Source: Isotricha intestinalis (taxonomy: Eukaryota > Ciliophora > Litostomatea > Vestibuliferida > Isotrichidae). Taken from it: a DNA stretch of 31,260 nt. Every line of letters starts with the position of its first letter. Within the stretch, counting starts at the first letter, position 1. Location: positions 1 through 31,260 of the forward strand of contig JAJJLU010003787.1 in assembly GCA_023807065.1 (NCBI GenBank), read 5' to 3'. This document shows positions 1-10,400 of the stretch, piece by piece. A model generated the notes under the pieces. It was given only the letters and a program-made list of their open reading frames with translations. It searched no databases and was not told the origin of the DNA. The position numbers and the translations under genes were made by a program.

Positions 1-1705
1 ACAGGATATCATATAATAGATGAATTTAATTTTAAAAATTAAACTAACTTTCTTTGTATTTTTATAATTTTCTTTTTATTTTGTTTTTTAATTTTTTTAT
101 TATAATAAAATAAAATTTAATTATTTTCCTAATTTAATGTAAAAAATTATAATTTTTTAAATATTGAATGTATCATTAAATTAAATAAATTTGAAGAAAT
201 TATTTTTCGTGGGCTGAGTCCCCCTCCTATTATTATATAATGGGAGTTGATTTAGACTAGGACTGAAGAGGGTATCCAAACTGGAAAAAATAAATTCTTA
301 TGTCTTTATTTTTTTATTCCCTTTCAAATTTCTAACTTATTGTCTTTATCTTCTTTTTTAATTTTACAATCATGATTTAAATGACCGTTTGGTTTTATTA
401 TCTTTTTTCTTATAATCCAGAATAATTATTATTATTCTATTATAATAGACTCCATTTCAAAATATAAATCTTTCTTAAACCAGCAAAAATACCATCAAAT
501 CAATATAAATTTGCAACTTATATATAACTAGATGATTGATATTTTATAAATATATATTTAAATTTGTTTTTAATGAGGAAAACAATTATGAGAAGATCTT
601 TAAGCAAACTTATTTTATTTGTTTGTTATTAAATAGTTTAAAGAGGAATATAAATTAACATTGTGAACATCTAAAGGTTTTTAGTTTTACAAATTACAAA
701 TAATTGATTAAAAAATGTCATTTTCTACATCAAAATGAGGAACATTCATTTATTTAATAAATATTTTATAATATTATCATAATCTGATTTATAATAAATA
801 ATAAAATATATTGTTCTTCAATTGTTTGTCTAATTAAGAATAATATTTTGTTTTTAAAATTTAAAATATTTGTTCATAGTTCATATTTCTTTTTTTACTA
901 TTTGAATTTTAATCCACTTAATTTTAGTATATATAAAATTATTTTTTTCATAATCTTCATCTTACTACACATTCTTTTAATTTATTATTTTTTTCTTTTA
1001 ATATACATTTTAATTATTTTTATTTCTTTGAAATAACTGAATAACAATATTTAATTTTTTAAATCAGATACTTTTTTGAATTTACATTAGAAATGTTTTT
1101 ATAAGATTAGGTCATCAAATTTTATTTTTTAAATCTTTCTTTTTAATAAAAATTTATCATCATAAGCACCATTTTTTATTCAATTTAATTAATTATAATA
1201 TATTATATTTTTTAATAAATCTTATATATTTCACATTAATAAAACTGTTTACTTCTTCGTTTTTAGTTGTTTTAATTAACTATGAAATTAAAATGAACTT
1301 CTTTTTTCAAATTTAAAATATATCTAATAGAAAAAACAAAGAAGAAAATGATTTTATTTTTTTAAAATCATGAAATCAAGCTTATTCAATGAAATAATTT
1401 CATATTTTTTTAAAAAGAAAAAAAAAAGAAATAAAAATAAATTGTAAAAGTAAAAAAAGAATAAACCAAAGATAAATTAATTAAATTTTATTATGTTAAA
1501 AAATGACAATAAGATGATTTATTATTAAAATTCGTTGATTATTTATTGATAAATCGTTATTCAAAAATTTACTTTATTCGTTAATTAATTTAATTGGAAT
1601 TATTATTATTATAAAAGAATCATAATTAAATTACAAAATGTTTTATTATAAAATTTATGATTTTGATAGTGATAAAGTAAATTATAGTTAATTATTTTTT
1701 AATTA
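1..1705. other. Long AT-rich intergenic region without a convincing gene
   Basis: Apart from the GC-rich stretch near 208-286, this is AT-rich sequence with many homopolymers. The only open frame of note (848-1036, plus) encodes almost only Phe, Ile, Leu, Tyr and Asn. That is what poly-A/T sequence gives by chance, and no domain is visible. No tRNA B-box (GGTTCRANNCC) is seen on either strand. The last 200 bases probably hold the promoter and 5' UTR of the gene starting at 1706, but no element can be named. Confidence 0.6.
208..286. ncRNA. Candidate structured RNA (GC-rich hairpin region)
   Basis: A stretch of about 80 bases that is clearly richer in G and C than its surroundings. Bases 224-233 and 237-246 form a perfect 10-bp hairpin (one G-U pair if read as plus-strand RNA) with a 3-base loop. 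It is enclosed by a second stem, 217-221 with 260-264 (AGTCC/GGACT). A further short CCA/TGG hairpin lies near 276-284. I compared it by eye with U1, U2, U4, U5, U6, SRP, RNase P, 5S and tRNA signatures and recognised none. Strand is undetermined because a hairpin reads on both strands. It may be a small non-coding RNA or only a relic. Confidence 0.3.
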
Positions 1706-3499
1706 ATGGATAATATAAATTTTGAAAATATTAAATGTTCTATATGTGAAGACTATCCAAGAATAATTTTTGAAAAAAATGAAAATAAAATAATGATAAA
1801 ATCTTATTGTTATTTTCATAGAGATATCAAAACTTATTCTTTATTAGGATTTATAAAAAAATTTATTGAAAAAAAAGACATTGAGGAAAGTAACAGTAAT
1901 TCTATTTCAAAAGATGAAACAAATAAATTGATTATAAAAACTAAATATTGCTCAAATCATAATAATCCTTATACAATATTTTCTGAAACTGAAGATTTAC
2001 CTATTTGTAATTATTGTTATTGTGAATATTTTAAATCCAATAATAAAATTCAAAAATATGCTTTGAAAAAAAGATATGAAATAATATCTGATTTAATAAT
2101 AAAAGCAAATATTAAATTAGATTATATTGAAAAAAATTTAAACAAATCATATAAACATCTTGAAACAATAAAAAATATTCAAATTGATGATGATAAAGAA
2201 ATAAAGAAATATATCAATGAATATATTGAAGAAAATAATAACATTTTAAAAATAATTGAATGTATAGTGAAGATATATATTAATTCAAAAAAAAATTATT
2301 CAGTTTCTTTCCCGATTGTCAAAAATTTTTTAGAATTATGTTTTAATTTTAATCAAATTCCAGAAATTTTAAATTTGGAGAAAGATGAATATAAAAAACA
2401 TTTAATAAGATATTTAGAAAATCCAAATAATTATATTATAAACCATCATTTAGGCTTTAAAACAGAATTATTATATAAAGATTTCATTATTAATCCAAAA
2501 AATGTAAATAATCTCGAAGAAAATAATAAAATAACAAGAATAATAAAATTAGGAAATAATAAATTATGTATGGGATTGGAGAATAAAATTTATATTATAT
2601 ATATAAATTTAAAAGAAACAAAGCTGAAAGTTTTATTCAAAATTCAAAGTGATTTATATCATAAAGAAAGAATTTGGGACATTCAATTATTATCAAATGG
2701 AAATATAATATCAATTTCTTCAGACAATATTTGTTGTATTTTTAAAATTGATGAAAATAAAGGAGAATTAATTGGAAAAATAAATTATGAAGTTATTGAT
2801 AGAGAATGCTTTAATTCTTTTTTAATCCTTAATGATGATTATATTGCAATACATACATATAATATTCTACTTATATATAAAACTCCAAAGAATATAAATG
2901 GAGACCGTCCTATAATCAAAAAAAGATATACAAAAATAAATAGTAATAAAATAGAAAACCAAATCAAATCATATTCTTGTTTACTATTCAGAAAAAAAGA
3001 AGGAGACATAATTTCTTTTTTTTCTATTCTGAAAGGTCACAATATTATTAATTTATGGGAATTTAATTTAAAAACAGAAGAAATAAGTGAACCATTTACA
3101 ATAAATTTTGAAAGTGGAATTCATTATTCAGCATATATTGGAAGTGTGTGTAAATTCAATAATGATTTTTTTTTAATTGGAGGATATGAACATTTTGGTT
3201 TTTATCTTGTGAATTATTCAAATGGGAAATTATATTGTCAATGTATCCCTTATAAACATATTTATCAAGGTATTTGTGTCATGCCAGATAATACCTTTAT
3301 TTGTGGAGAAAATTATAATAATGAGTCTTATTGTATAAAAAGATATCAAATATTTGATAAAATGTATGTTTTAATTGATAATATTTGTGTTGATGATGAA
3401 GAAAATTCAATTCAAGATAATCCTATTTCTATTGTTTATTTAGACAATTCAAATATAATTATTGGAGATTATAGTGGAAGAATTTCATTATGGGGATAA
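1706..3499 (+). CDS. Zinc-finger / beta-propeller protein with degenerate B-box
   Basis: A 597-residue protein. Its N-terminus carries Cys/His pairs typical of zinc ligands: C11-x2-C14 with C35-x2-H38, then C82-x2-H85 with C101, C104 and C106. This looks like a decayed B-box region. A helical, probably coiled-coil part follows (about 130-260). From about residue 265 to the end there are beta-propeller (WD40-like) repeats with recurring G-N-I-I, D-N and final GRISLWG-type strands. The order matches the protein encoded at 25053-26933, where the first zinc module has the same spacing and a similar following segment, so the two are probably diverged paralogues. Such proteins usually act as scaffolds or in ubiquitin-related complexes. 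No RING is visible and the actual role is unknown. The start is the first ATG after an AT-rich leader, and the stop is TAA. Confidence 0.85.
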   Translation: MDNINFENIKCSICEDYPRIIFEKNENKIMIKSYCYFHRDIKTYSLLGFIKKFIEKKDIEESNSNSISKDETNKLIIKTKYCSNHNNPYTIFSETEDLPICNYCYCEYFKSNNKIQKYALKKRYEIISDLIIKANIKLDYIEKNLNKSYKHLETIKNIQIDDDKEIKKYINEYIEENNNILKIIECIVKIYINSKKNYSVSFPIVKNFLELCFNFNQIPEILNLEKDEYKKHLIRYLENPNNYIINHHLGFKTELLYKDFIINPKNVNNLEENNKITRIIKLGNNKLCMGLENKIYIIYINLKETKLKVLFKIQSDLYHKERIWDIQLLSNGNIISISSDNICCIFKIDENKGELIGKINYEVIDRECFNSFLILNDDYIAIHTYNILLIYKTPKNINGDRPIIKKRYTKINSNKIENQIKSYSCLLFRKKEGDIISFFSILKGHNIINLWEFNLKTEEISEPFTINFESGIHYSAYIGSVCKFNNDFFLIGGYEHFGFYLVNYSNGKLYCQCIPYKHIYQGICVMPDNTFICGENYNNESYCIKRYQIFDKMYVLIDNICVDDEENSIQDNPISIVYLDNSNIIIGDYSGRISLWG

Positions 3500-3824
3500 T
3501 TTAAATTTGATAAATTCTATATTTATAACATGAAAATATGATTAACATACTTTTTTCTCTTAATGATATTCTAGATATTTTTTATGATTTATTTAATCAT
3601 TTATTATTAAATGATTATTTTGTGAATTTACAAAAAACAAAAATAAGAATAAATTTTTATTCATTTTTCATTTAATATTTCTAATCAGCATTAATCTGAA
3701 ATAAAAATATTATTGATTTTTTTTTACTTATTAATTTAATTGAATTAAATGAATATTTTTTAAAAAAAATTTAATATTTCAATTAATTCTTTTTTATATT
3801 TTTTCAAATTTCAATTTCTTTAAA

Positions 3825-4460
3825 ATGAGTATAAAAGAAGAATTAAAAAAATCTAATAGTATATAAAATCAACCAAAAGCATATAATTATATGTTATTGA
3901 TTTATTTATGAAATCTTATAAGAGTTGACTTTATTTCATTTATGGTGGATGAATTCAAAAAAAATCGAAATTAATATGAATGAAGAAATAAAAAAAGAAT
4001 TTTTAAAAGACTTTGAATTTTATTATAATCATTATATTACTTTAAAAAATTTTTTAGGCAAACTGAGAAAAATGAATATAAAAATTTGATTATGTTAAGA
4101 AAATTTTTAGTTTAATAGAACGAATAAAAGAAGATAATCTAATTCCTTTAATTAAACATGTCATTCCTTTTTATATATTAATATTTAATATTCTTATTAT
4201 TGAAAAAAAACTTTTTTATTTTTTAATTACAAAATAATATTATGTATAAATTTGTTGAACAAATTGAAGAAATTAATTTATTAAAAGAAAATGAAATCAG
4301 TCTAAAAAAAATATTGTAATCTCAGAATTAAGTGTGAAGAAAAAATGAATTCAAAATAGAAAAAACTAATGAATTACAAGAAAAAATTATAAAATGAATT
4401 CAAATAATGAATAAAGTTGAGTTTGTATTTTCTAAGAGTGAACTTATCCTTTTTGAGTAG
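3825..4460 (+). pseudogene. Decayed protein-coding gene, unknown family
   Basis: Translating 3825-4460 gives protein-like stretches separated by stops and frame changes, not random AT sequence. Readable pieces include MSIKEELKKSNSI from 3825 and a segment starting MNEEIKKEFLKDF at 3976. Others are an IERIKEDNLIPLIKH segment near 4110-4165 and a FVEQIEEINLLKE segment near 4240-4290. At least two frame changes and several in-frame TAA and TGA codons are needed to join them. The pieces are rich in Lys, Glu, Ile, Leu and Asn like the intact genes, suggesting a helical protein of about 200 residues. I recognise no family. A gene with several undetected short introns is the alternative, but clean GT...AG boundaries resembling the CFAP99 introns are not obvious. 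Confidence 0.5.
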
Positions 4461-4648
4461 ATATATTTTATTAATTTATTTTGGTAAAAATAATCATATT
4501 TATTTTTTTATTAACTCAATTTATTTCAATAATTTCATATAACATTAAAAAAATAAATGGCTTTTAGATATATAAAAATTAAATTATTCAAAAAAATAAT
4601 TAATTTTTTTTAAAAGAAATTATTTTTTTTATTAGTTTATCAAATATC

Positions 4649-4655
4649 GACGTCA
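4649..4655. promoter_or_regulatory. CRE/ATF-like GACGTCA site upstream of the ABCA gene
   Basis: GACGTCA lies 56 bases before the ABCA start codon, and its GACGTC core is palindromic. The same stretch contains two CpG dinucleotides, which are rare in this intergenic DNA. A TATATA tract lies at about 4671. This core is bound by bZIP (CREB/ATF) factors in other eukaryotes. Use by this organism is inference. Confidence 0.25.
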
Positions 4656-4710
4656 CATATTCATTCCTTTATATACCTTCCTTAAAAAAATATTAAATTA
4701 AAAAAATATC

Positions 4711-7700
4711 ATGGCTTCTTCATCATGTTGGAAACTCAATGCATTGATAAAAAAAAATCTTTTATCAATGCGTAGAAATATAATTTCAACAATAGCAGAA
4801 ATTTTTTTTCCAATGCTCTTAATGATAATAGTTTTAATAATCCGAAAAGTATTTAAAATAAAATATTATAGATTTGAAAAACAAGAACAAACAGATGATA
4901 ATTTTTTTTATACTAAATCAACATCATTTTTAGATGCAAATACTTTTGGGGGAAATTTAGATCCAATGGCTTTAGAAATGGAAAATTGGAATGGAATATC
5001 AAAAAGAAGTTTATTTCATATATGTAATGAATTATTTCAAACTCCAAGAAATAAAATAGCAACAGTTGGAATTCCAAATGAAATAAAAGATGCAATTATA
5101 GATATTGCTGCTAAATCAGATAATAATGTAACATTAGATTACAGTAATTTTACAGATTTTTCATCTACTGATGAATTAGATGAATATGTAAAAGCTAGTG
5201 ATTATGGATCAGATCAAAAACCGCTTTTATGTTTTGGAATTCATTTAAGTGAAAATAATGGAAAATATGAATATTCTCTTCATTATTTTGATAATGCAAT
5301 GGATGAAGCTGTTCAAGATGTTCCTGATGGAAGAGTTCCTGCAAATGATGAATTTCAAGATGGACCTGATATGGAAAGTTATGTTAAATATATTGGAAAT
5401 GGTTATCCTTTAATGTTAAGAATAATATCTGAATATATTTTAAAAAAAGAAATTGATCCATCAGCTTCTGTTAATTTTGGTATGATGGCTAATAAATATG
5501 AATATTATAGAGAAGATCCTTTTGGAAATTTTGTTGGTTATATTGTTCCTTTTTTTATCACTGTTGCTTATATGTGTCCTTTATGTTTATATGTTTTAAG
5601 AATGGTCACTGAAAAAGAATCAAGAGCTAAAGAAGGAATGAAAATTATGGGAATGGGAGAAGGAACGTATTTTTTATCTTATTTTATCCAATATTTTATT
5701 ATTAATATCTTTTATACTATTGGAAATGGTGTTATTATTCATTTTGTTTTTGAACATATTCCTATCATTTATTTATTCTTAACTTACTTTTTATGGGGTC
5801 TTGATATTTTTGCTCTTGCTTTTTTCTTTCAAAGTTTCATTGACAGAACCAGAGTTGCTTTGATTTTAAGTCTATTAGTCTATTTTGTTATGCTCTTTAT
5901 GTCTATGGCTGTTATAAATGAAAGTGTTGCAATTGGATTAAAAGTTTTAGTCACAATTTTCCCTCCTGTTGCTATTGAATTAGGAATTATTGTTTATGGA
6001 AAATTTGAAAGTCGTTTTAAAAATTTCACTTCTAAACATTTTAATAAAAGATATACAAATTATAAAATATCATATATGATGATAATGTTTATAGTTGATT
6101 TCTTCCTTTATTTATTTTTAGGATATTATCTTCAAAATATAGTTTCTCATGAATTTGGTATTTCAAAACCATTTTATTTCCTTTGTACAAGAAGTTACTG
6201 GTGTGGAAATAAAAAGAAGAAAAAGACTCAAGTTCTCAATCAAAATTTATTAACTCCAAATAAAGAAACAAATCAAGCCACAGAAACTCAAAAAATGAGA
6301 AATGGAAGCATTTCAAGTTCAAATGAATCAAATTCAGTAGATAAAAACGATTTAGACATAAATAATAACAATGACCCAAATTTCCAAAGTGAAGAATTAT
6401 ACAAAGATAGAACAGGTAAAAAAGATTCAATGAAAATAAGAAAGTTAGTGAAACAATTTGATGATGGAAAAGTAGCAGTAAATGGAGTATCATTAAATTT
6501 ATATAGAGATGAAATATTTGCATTACTAGGTCATAATGGAGCAGGAAAAAGTACAATGATATCAATGTTATGTGGATTATATGATTCAACTTCAGGAAGT
6601 GCATTTTATGATGGAGTAGATATTTTAGATGGAAATCAAATGGAAATTTTCAGAACTAAATTAGGTATTTGTCCTCAACATGATGTTTTATTTGATGATT
6701 TAACCATTGCTGAACATTTAAGTATGTTTAGTACTTTTAAAGGGGTTTCCAGTCAAGATGTAGACGAAGAAATTAATAAAACTTTAAAAGATTTTCAGTT
6801 AGAAGATATGAAAAATGTTGTTGCAAAAAATTTAAGTGCTGGACAAAGAAGAAAATTATCTATTGCTATTTCTATAATAGGAGGAAGTGAAGTTATTTTC
6901 CTTGATGAACCTTCTAGTGGAATGGACATTACAAGTAGGAGAAATTTATGGGAAATATTAAAGAGGATGACTGAAAAAAGAATTATTATTTTAACTACTC
7001 ATTATATGGAAGAAGCTAGTGTTCTTGGTAATAGAATTGGTATTATTAATTCTGGAGAAATGAAATGTATTGGAACTCCATTATTTTTAATTGAAAGATT
7101 TGGTAAGTTTATGTCAATAAATATAACTAAAGAAGAAAATGCAAATAATCAAGAAATTATTGATTTTATTTCTAGTAAAGCTAATGATGTTGAATATGAA
7201 ATTTTATCTGAAGAAATAATGTTTAGAATTCCTAAAAGTAATTATTTAAATGAGCAATTGACTCTAAGTGAAAATGGAGGAAAAGGAAAAACCTCCGATA
7301 AAAATTCTAATAATAATGGTTTTAACATTGAAGATTTTTTCAAAGAATTAGACAGTAAATGTGAAGAATTAAAAATTAAATCTTACAGTGCTTCCATGCC
7401 AACTTTAGAAGATGTTTTCCTTAATGTTGCTGCTGAAGATACAATGAAAATCCAAGGAGAACACAGGAAATTCAGTCAAACAAATGAATCAAATGATAAA
7501 ATATTATTCGAACAAGATTTCAGAGAAGATTTCTCTAAAAAATCGAAATTTTGTAACGATTTAGAAACTTGTTTAAAAAAAAGATGGTACCAAGTATATA
7601 GAGATATGAAGAGTGTATTCCTTGAAATTTTATGTCCAATAATATTAATATTAATAGGATTATTAGTAAGTCAAGTTAAATTTAATTTCTCATCTTCACC

Positions 7701-10206
7701 TCAAGAAGTTGATATTGGAATATTAGGAGAAGACACAATATTTTATGGAATGAAAGGAAATGCAGATATTCCAGAATCATTTTTACAAAAACCATATAAT
7801 TGTACATATAAAGTAATAAAAACTCCTGAAAATTCATATTCCGATGATACAATAGCAATAAGAGCTTTTTATGATACAATAACAAATGAAAATGATGAAA
7901 CAAATTTAGGTTCAATGTATATATTATCAGTTGATAATTATAAATATTCTTTTGTTGAATTTATTAACACTAGAGCAAGACAAGGAGCTGCATTTTTTTC
8001 TCATTATTTCCTAAAACAAATTATAGAACATGCTGCAAAAACAAAAGGAAAAAATATTGAAATTAAATTTACTCATTATCCAATGCCATTAACAAAGGAA
8101 TTACAAAGTCATGCTGATCAAACAAGCAACAGTACAGTTGTCTTTTTTGTTGCAGTTGCTTTTTCACTTATTCCAGCAAACTTTGTAACAATCATAGTAA
8201 AAGAGCGTGTAAATAATTCTAAACATTTAATGAGAATTTCAGGAATAAGTCTTTTTGCATATTGGTTATCAAATTTCATAATAGAAACATTAAAATATTA
8301 TTTCACAGCAGGAGTATGTGTTTTCCTAATATGGGCTTTTGATTTTTATGAAAAATATTTCGTTGTGTTTTACTTAGTTTATGGTCCTCCTATGGTTTTA
8401 TCAACTTATATTGTTTCATTCTTATTTGATAATGAAGCTTCTGCTCAAAATGGAGTTATTTTACTTAATTTTTTAATAGGAGCATTGGGTTCAAGTGTTG
8501 TTTTAATTTTCCGTGGTTGGGATACATTAATTGAAGTAGGTAAAGGATTAGCTTATGCTTTCTCACTTTTACCTTCTTTTTCCTTTGCTTATGGTTTTAC
8601 TAGTTTACTTAATCGTGCATTAATTTATATTGCTGATGAACCTGAAAAATATTGGTTATTACTTGCAGATGAACATAAAATTATTGAATTGAAATATACT
8701 GGACAACAAATATTATATCTTTGTGTTGAATTTGTTGTTTATGGATTTTTACTTGCTCTTGTTGAGAAAATAGAATATACATTTTACGAACCTCCCAATG
8801 AGAGAATATCTACTAATGTGAAAGATGAAGAAGTATTAAAAGAAATTGAACGTTCATCAGGAGTTGATTCAAAAGTGAATGTAGTGGATGAAAATGGTAA
8901 ATCACCAAATGGAGAAGAACCATTACAATATGCAGTTCATATTCAAAATTTACAGAAAACATTTAGTGATCCTGAAGGAAAAATATGTTCAGGTGAACAA
9001 AGAGAAGCAATAAAAAATTTGTCATTTTGTTTAGAATATGGAGAATGTTTCGGATTATTAGGAGTTAATGGAGCAGGAAAAACAACAACATTCCGTTGTA
9101 TAACTCAAGAACATGGACCAACAAATGGAAGAATATATGTCAATGGATATGATTTAGGAAAAAACTTTTCAAAAGTTTCTCAAATGTTTGGTTATTGTCC
9201 TCAATTTGATGCAATATTTGAATATATGACTGTATATGAGAATTTAGAATTTTACGCTAAATTAAAGGGAGTTCAAAAAGACAAATTAAATAAAATGTTA
9301 TTAGCAATGATTGATGAAATGAGTTTAAGTGAATTTACAACTAAAGTAGCAGGTAGATTATCAGGAGGAAATAAGAGGAAATTATCAGTTGCAATTTCTA
9401 TGATATGTAATCCACCAATTATATTATTAGATGAACCTTCAACTGGAATGGATCCTGAAGCAAGGAGATTTATGTGGGCAGTCATTCATAAAATATCAAC
9501 AAGAAGAAAAAAATCTGCTGTTATTATGACTACCCATTCTATGGATGAAGCTGAAACTCTTTGTAAAAGAATGGGAATTATGGTTAATGGAGAATTAGTT
9601 TGTTTAGGTAGTTCTCAAAATATTAAAGAAAAATATGGTTATGGATTTGAAGTTGATTTAAGCATCAAACCTCTTACTGAAGAAAAGTATAATGAAATTG
9701 TTGAGAAATATGCTTTAGATAAGAAATTAATCGTAAGAAAAGATAATTTGAAGGAAGTTTTAGGAAGTATTAATAAAGATGCATTTTATAAAGAATTTGC
9801 CAAAGGAAGATTAGGTGAAAAAATTAATACTGAATTAGAAATTAAAGGAAGATTAAAAATTAAACAATTAGTTACTTGGATTTTCTTTGTTCAAAATGCT
9901 TTGAAATTAATCAAAAAGGCAAAAGAGAATTTTGAAGAAATAATTTTAACAGAATTTATTGATAATAATTTCTTATTTAAAATTAAAAAAAGTGAAAATG
10001 GAAAAAGTATAGGATTTTTATTTGGATTATTTGAAAGCTTAAGAAATGAATGTAATGTTACTGAATATTCTATTCAGCAAACTTCATTAGAACAAATATT
10101 TAATCAATTTGCAGCTAGACAAGGAAAATCTGATACTCAGGAAATTGAAGCTAAAACTGAAATTCCTATTGATGACAATTTATTAAAAGATTTATTAACT
10201 GAATAA
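4711..10206 (+). CDS. Full-size ABC transporter, ABCA subfamily
   Basis: An 1831-residue full transporter in the ABCA order TMD1-NBD1-TMD2-NBD2. TM1 is at about 24-48, followed by a large extracytoplasmic loop and a membrane cluster at about 270-475. NBD1 has Walker A GHNGAGKST (607-615), signature LSAGQ (708-712), Walker B FLDEP around D732/E733, and a TTHYMEEA H-loop. TMD2 begins near 967 and has its own large loop and a cluster at about 1142-1360. NBD2 has Walker A GVNGAGKTT (1451-1459), signature LSGGN (1550-1554), Walker B LLDEP around D1574/E1575, and an MTTHSMDEAE H-loop. ABCA proteins mostly move lipids across membranes, and ciliates carry many of them. A charged, Asn-rich linker precedes NBD1. 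The gene has a single exon, all catalytic motifs are intact, and the stop is TAA. The substrate cannot be inferred. Confidence 0.97.
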   Translation: MASSSCWKLNALIKKNLLSMRRNIISTIAEIFFPMLLMIIVLIIRKVFKIKYYRFEKQEQTDDNFFYTKSTSFLDANTFGGNLDPMALEMENWNGISKRSLFHICNELFQTPRNKIATVGIPNEIKDAIIDIAAKSDNNVTLDYSNFTDFSSTDELDEYVKASDYGSDQKPLLCFGIHLSENNGKYEYSLHYFDNAMDEAVQDVPDGRVPANDEFQDGPDMESYVKYIGNGYPLMLRIISEYILKKEIDPSASVNFGMMANKYEYYREDPFGNFVGYIVPFFITVAYMCPLCLYVLRMVTEKESRAKEGMKIMGMGEGTYFLSYFIQYFIINIFYTIGNGVIIHFVFEHIPIIYLFLTYFLWGLDIFALAFFFQSFIDRTRVALILSLLVYFVMLFMSMAVINESVAIGLKVLVTIFPPVAIELGIIVYGKFESRFKNFTSKHFNKRYTNYKISYMMIMFIVDFFLYLFLGYYLQNIVSHEFGISKPFYFLCTRSYWCGNKKKKKTQVLNQNLLTPNKETNQATETQKMRNGSISSSNESNSVDKNDLDINNNNDPNFQSEELYKDRTGKKDSMKIRKLVKQFDDGKVAVNGVSLNLYRDEIFALLGHNGAGKSTMISMLCGLYDSTSGSAFYDGVDILDGNQMEIFRTKLGICPQHDVLFDDLTIAEHLSMFSTFKGVSSQDVDEEINKTLKDFQLEDMKNVVAKNLSAGQRRKLSIAISIIGGSEVIFLDEPSSGMDITSRRNLWEILKRMTEKRIIILTTHYMEEASVLGNRIGIINSGEMKCIGTPLFLIERFGKFMSINITKEENANNQEIIDFISSKANDVEYEILSEEIMFRIPKSNYLNEQLTLSENGGKGKTSDKNSNNNGFNIEDFFKELDSKCEELKIKSYSASMPTLEDVFLNVAAEDTMKIQGEHRKFSQTNESNDKILFEQDFREDFSKKSKFCNDLETCLKKRWYQVYRDMKSVFLEILCPIILILIGLLVSQVKFNFSSSPQEVDIGILGEDTIFYGMKGNADIPESFLQKPYNCTYKVIKTPENSYSDDTIAIRAFYDTITNENDETNLGSMYILSVDNYKYSFVEFINTRARQGAAFFSHYFLKQIIEHAAKTKGKNIEIKFTHYPMPLTKELQSHADQTSNSTVVFFVAVAFSLIPANFVTIIVKERVNNSKHLMRISGISLFAYWLSNFIIETLKYYFTAGVCVFLIWAFDFYEKYFVVFYLVYGPPMVLSTYIVSFLFDNEASAQNGVILLNFLIGALGSSVVLIFRGWDTLIEVGKGLAYAFSLLPSFSFAYGFTSLLNRALIYIADEPEKYWLLLADEHKIIELKYTGQQILYLCVEFVVYGFLLALVEKIEYTFYEPPNERISTNVKDEEVLKEIERSSGVDSKVNVVDENGKSPNGEEPLQYAVHIQNLQKTFSDPEGKICSGEQREAIKNLSFCLEYGECFGLLGVNGAGKTTTFRCITQEHGPTNGRIYVNGYDLGKNFSKVSQMFGYCPQFDAIFEYMTVYENLEFYAKLKGVQKDKLNKMLLAMIDEMSLSEFTTKVAGRLSGGNKRKLSVAISMICNPPIILLDEPSTGMDPEARRFMWAVIHKISTRRKKSAVIMTTHSMDEAETLCKRMGIMVNGELVCLGSSQNIKEKYGYGFEVDLSIKPLTEEKYNEIVEKYALDKKLIVRKDNLKEVLGSINKDAFYKEFAKGRLGEKINTELEIKGRLKIKQLVTWIFFVQNALKLIKKAKENFEEIILTEFIDNNFLFKIKKSENGKSIGFLFGLFESLRNECNVTEYSIQQTSLEQIFNQFAARQGKSDTQEIEAKTEIPIDDNLLKDLLTE

Positions 10207-10400
10207 TTTAAATATGTTATATTAATTTGGAATATTATTTGAAAATATAATGGATATTTGTAAGTATTTAAAAATATTAATTTAATTTTATAAATTATTT
10301 GTAAATTATATTTTTTTTATCATGTGAAAATTATTTTAATAATATCAAATATAATTTATATTTTTTAACCGAAATTTCAAATTTAATATAGAAATAAAAA

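Noticed and set aside
848..1036. 62-codon plus-strand reading frame
   Set aside because: Almost entirely Phe, Ile, Leu, Tyr and Asn, as expected from random A/T-rich DNA. No start context or domain.
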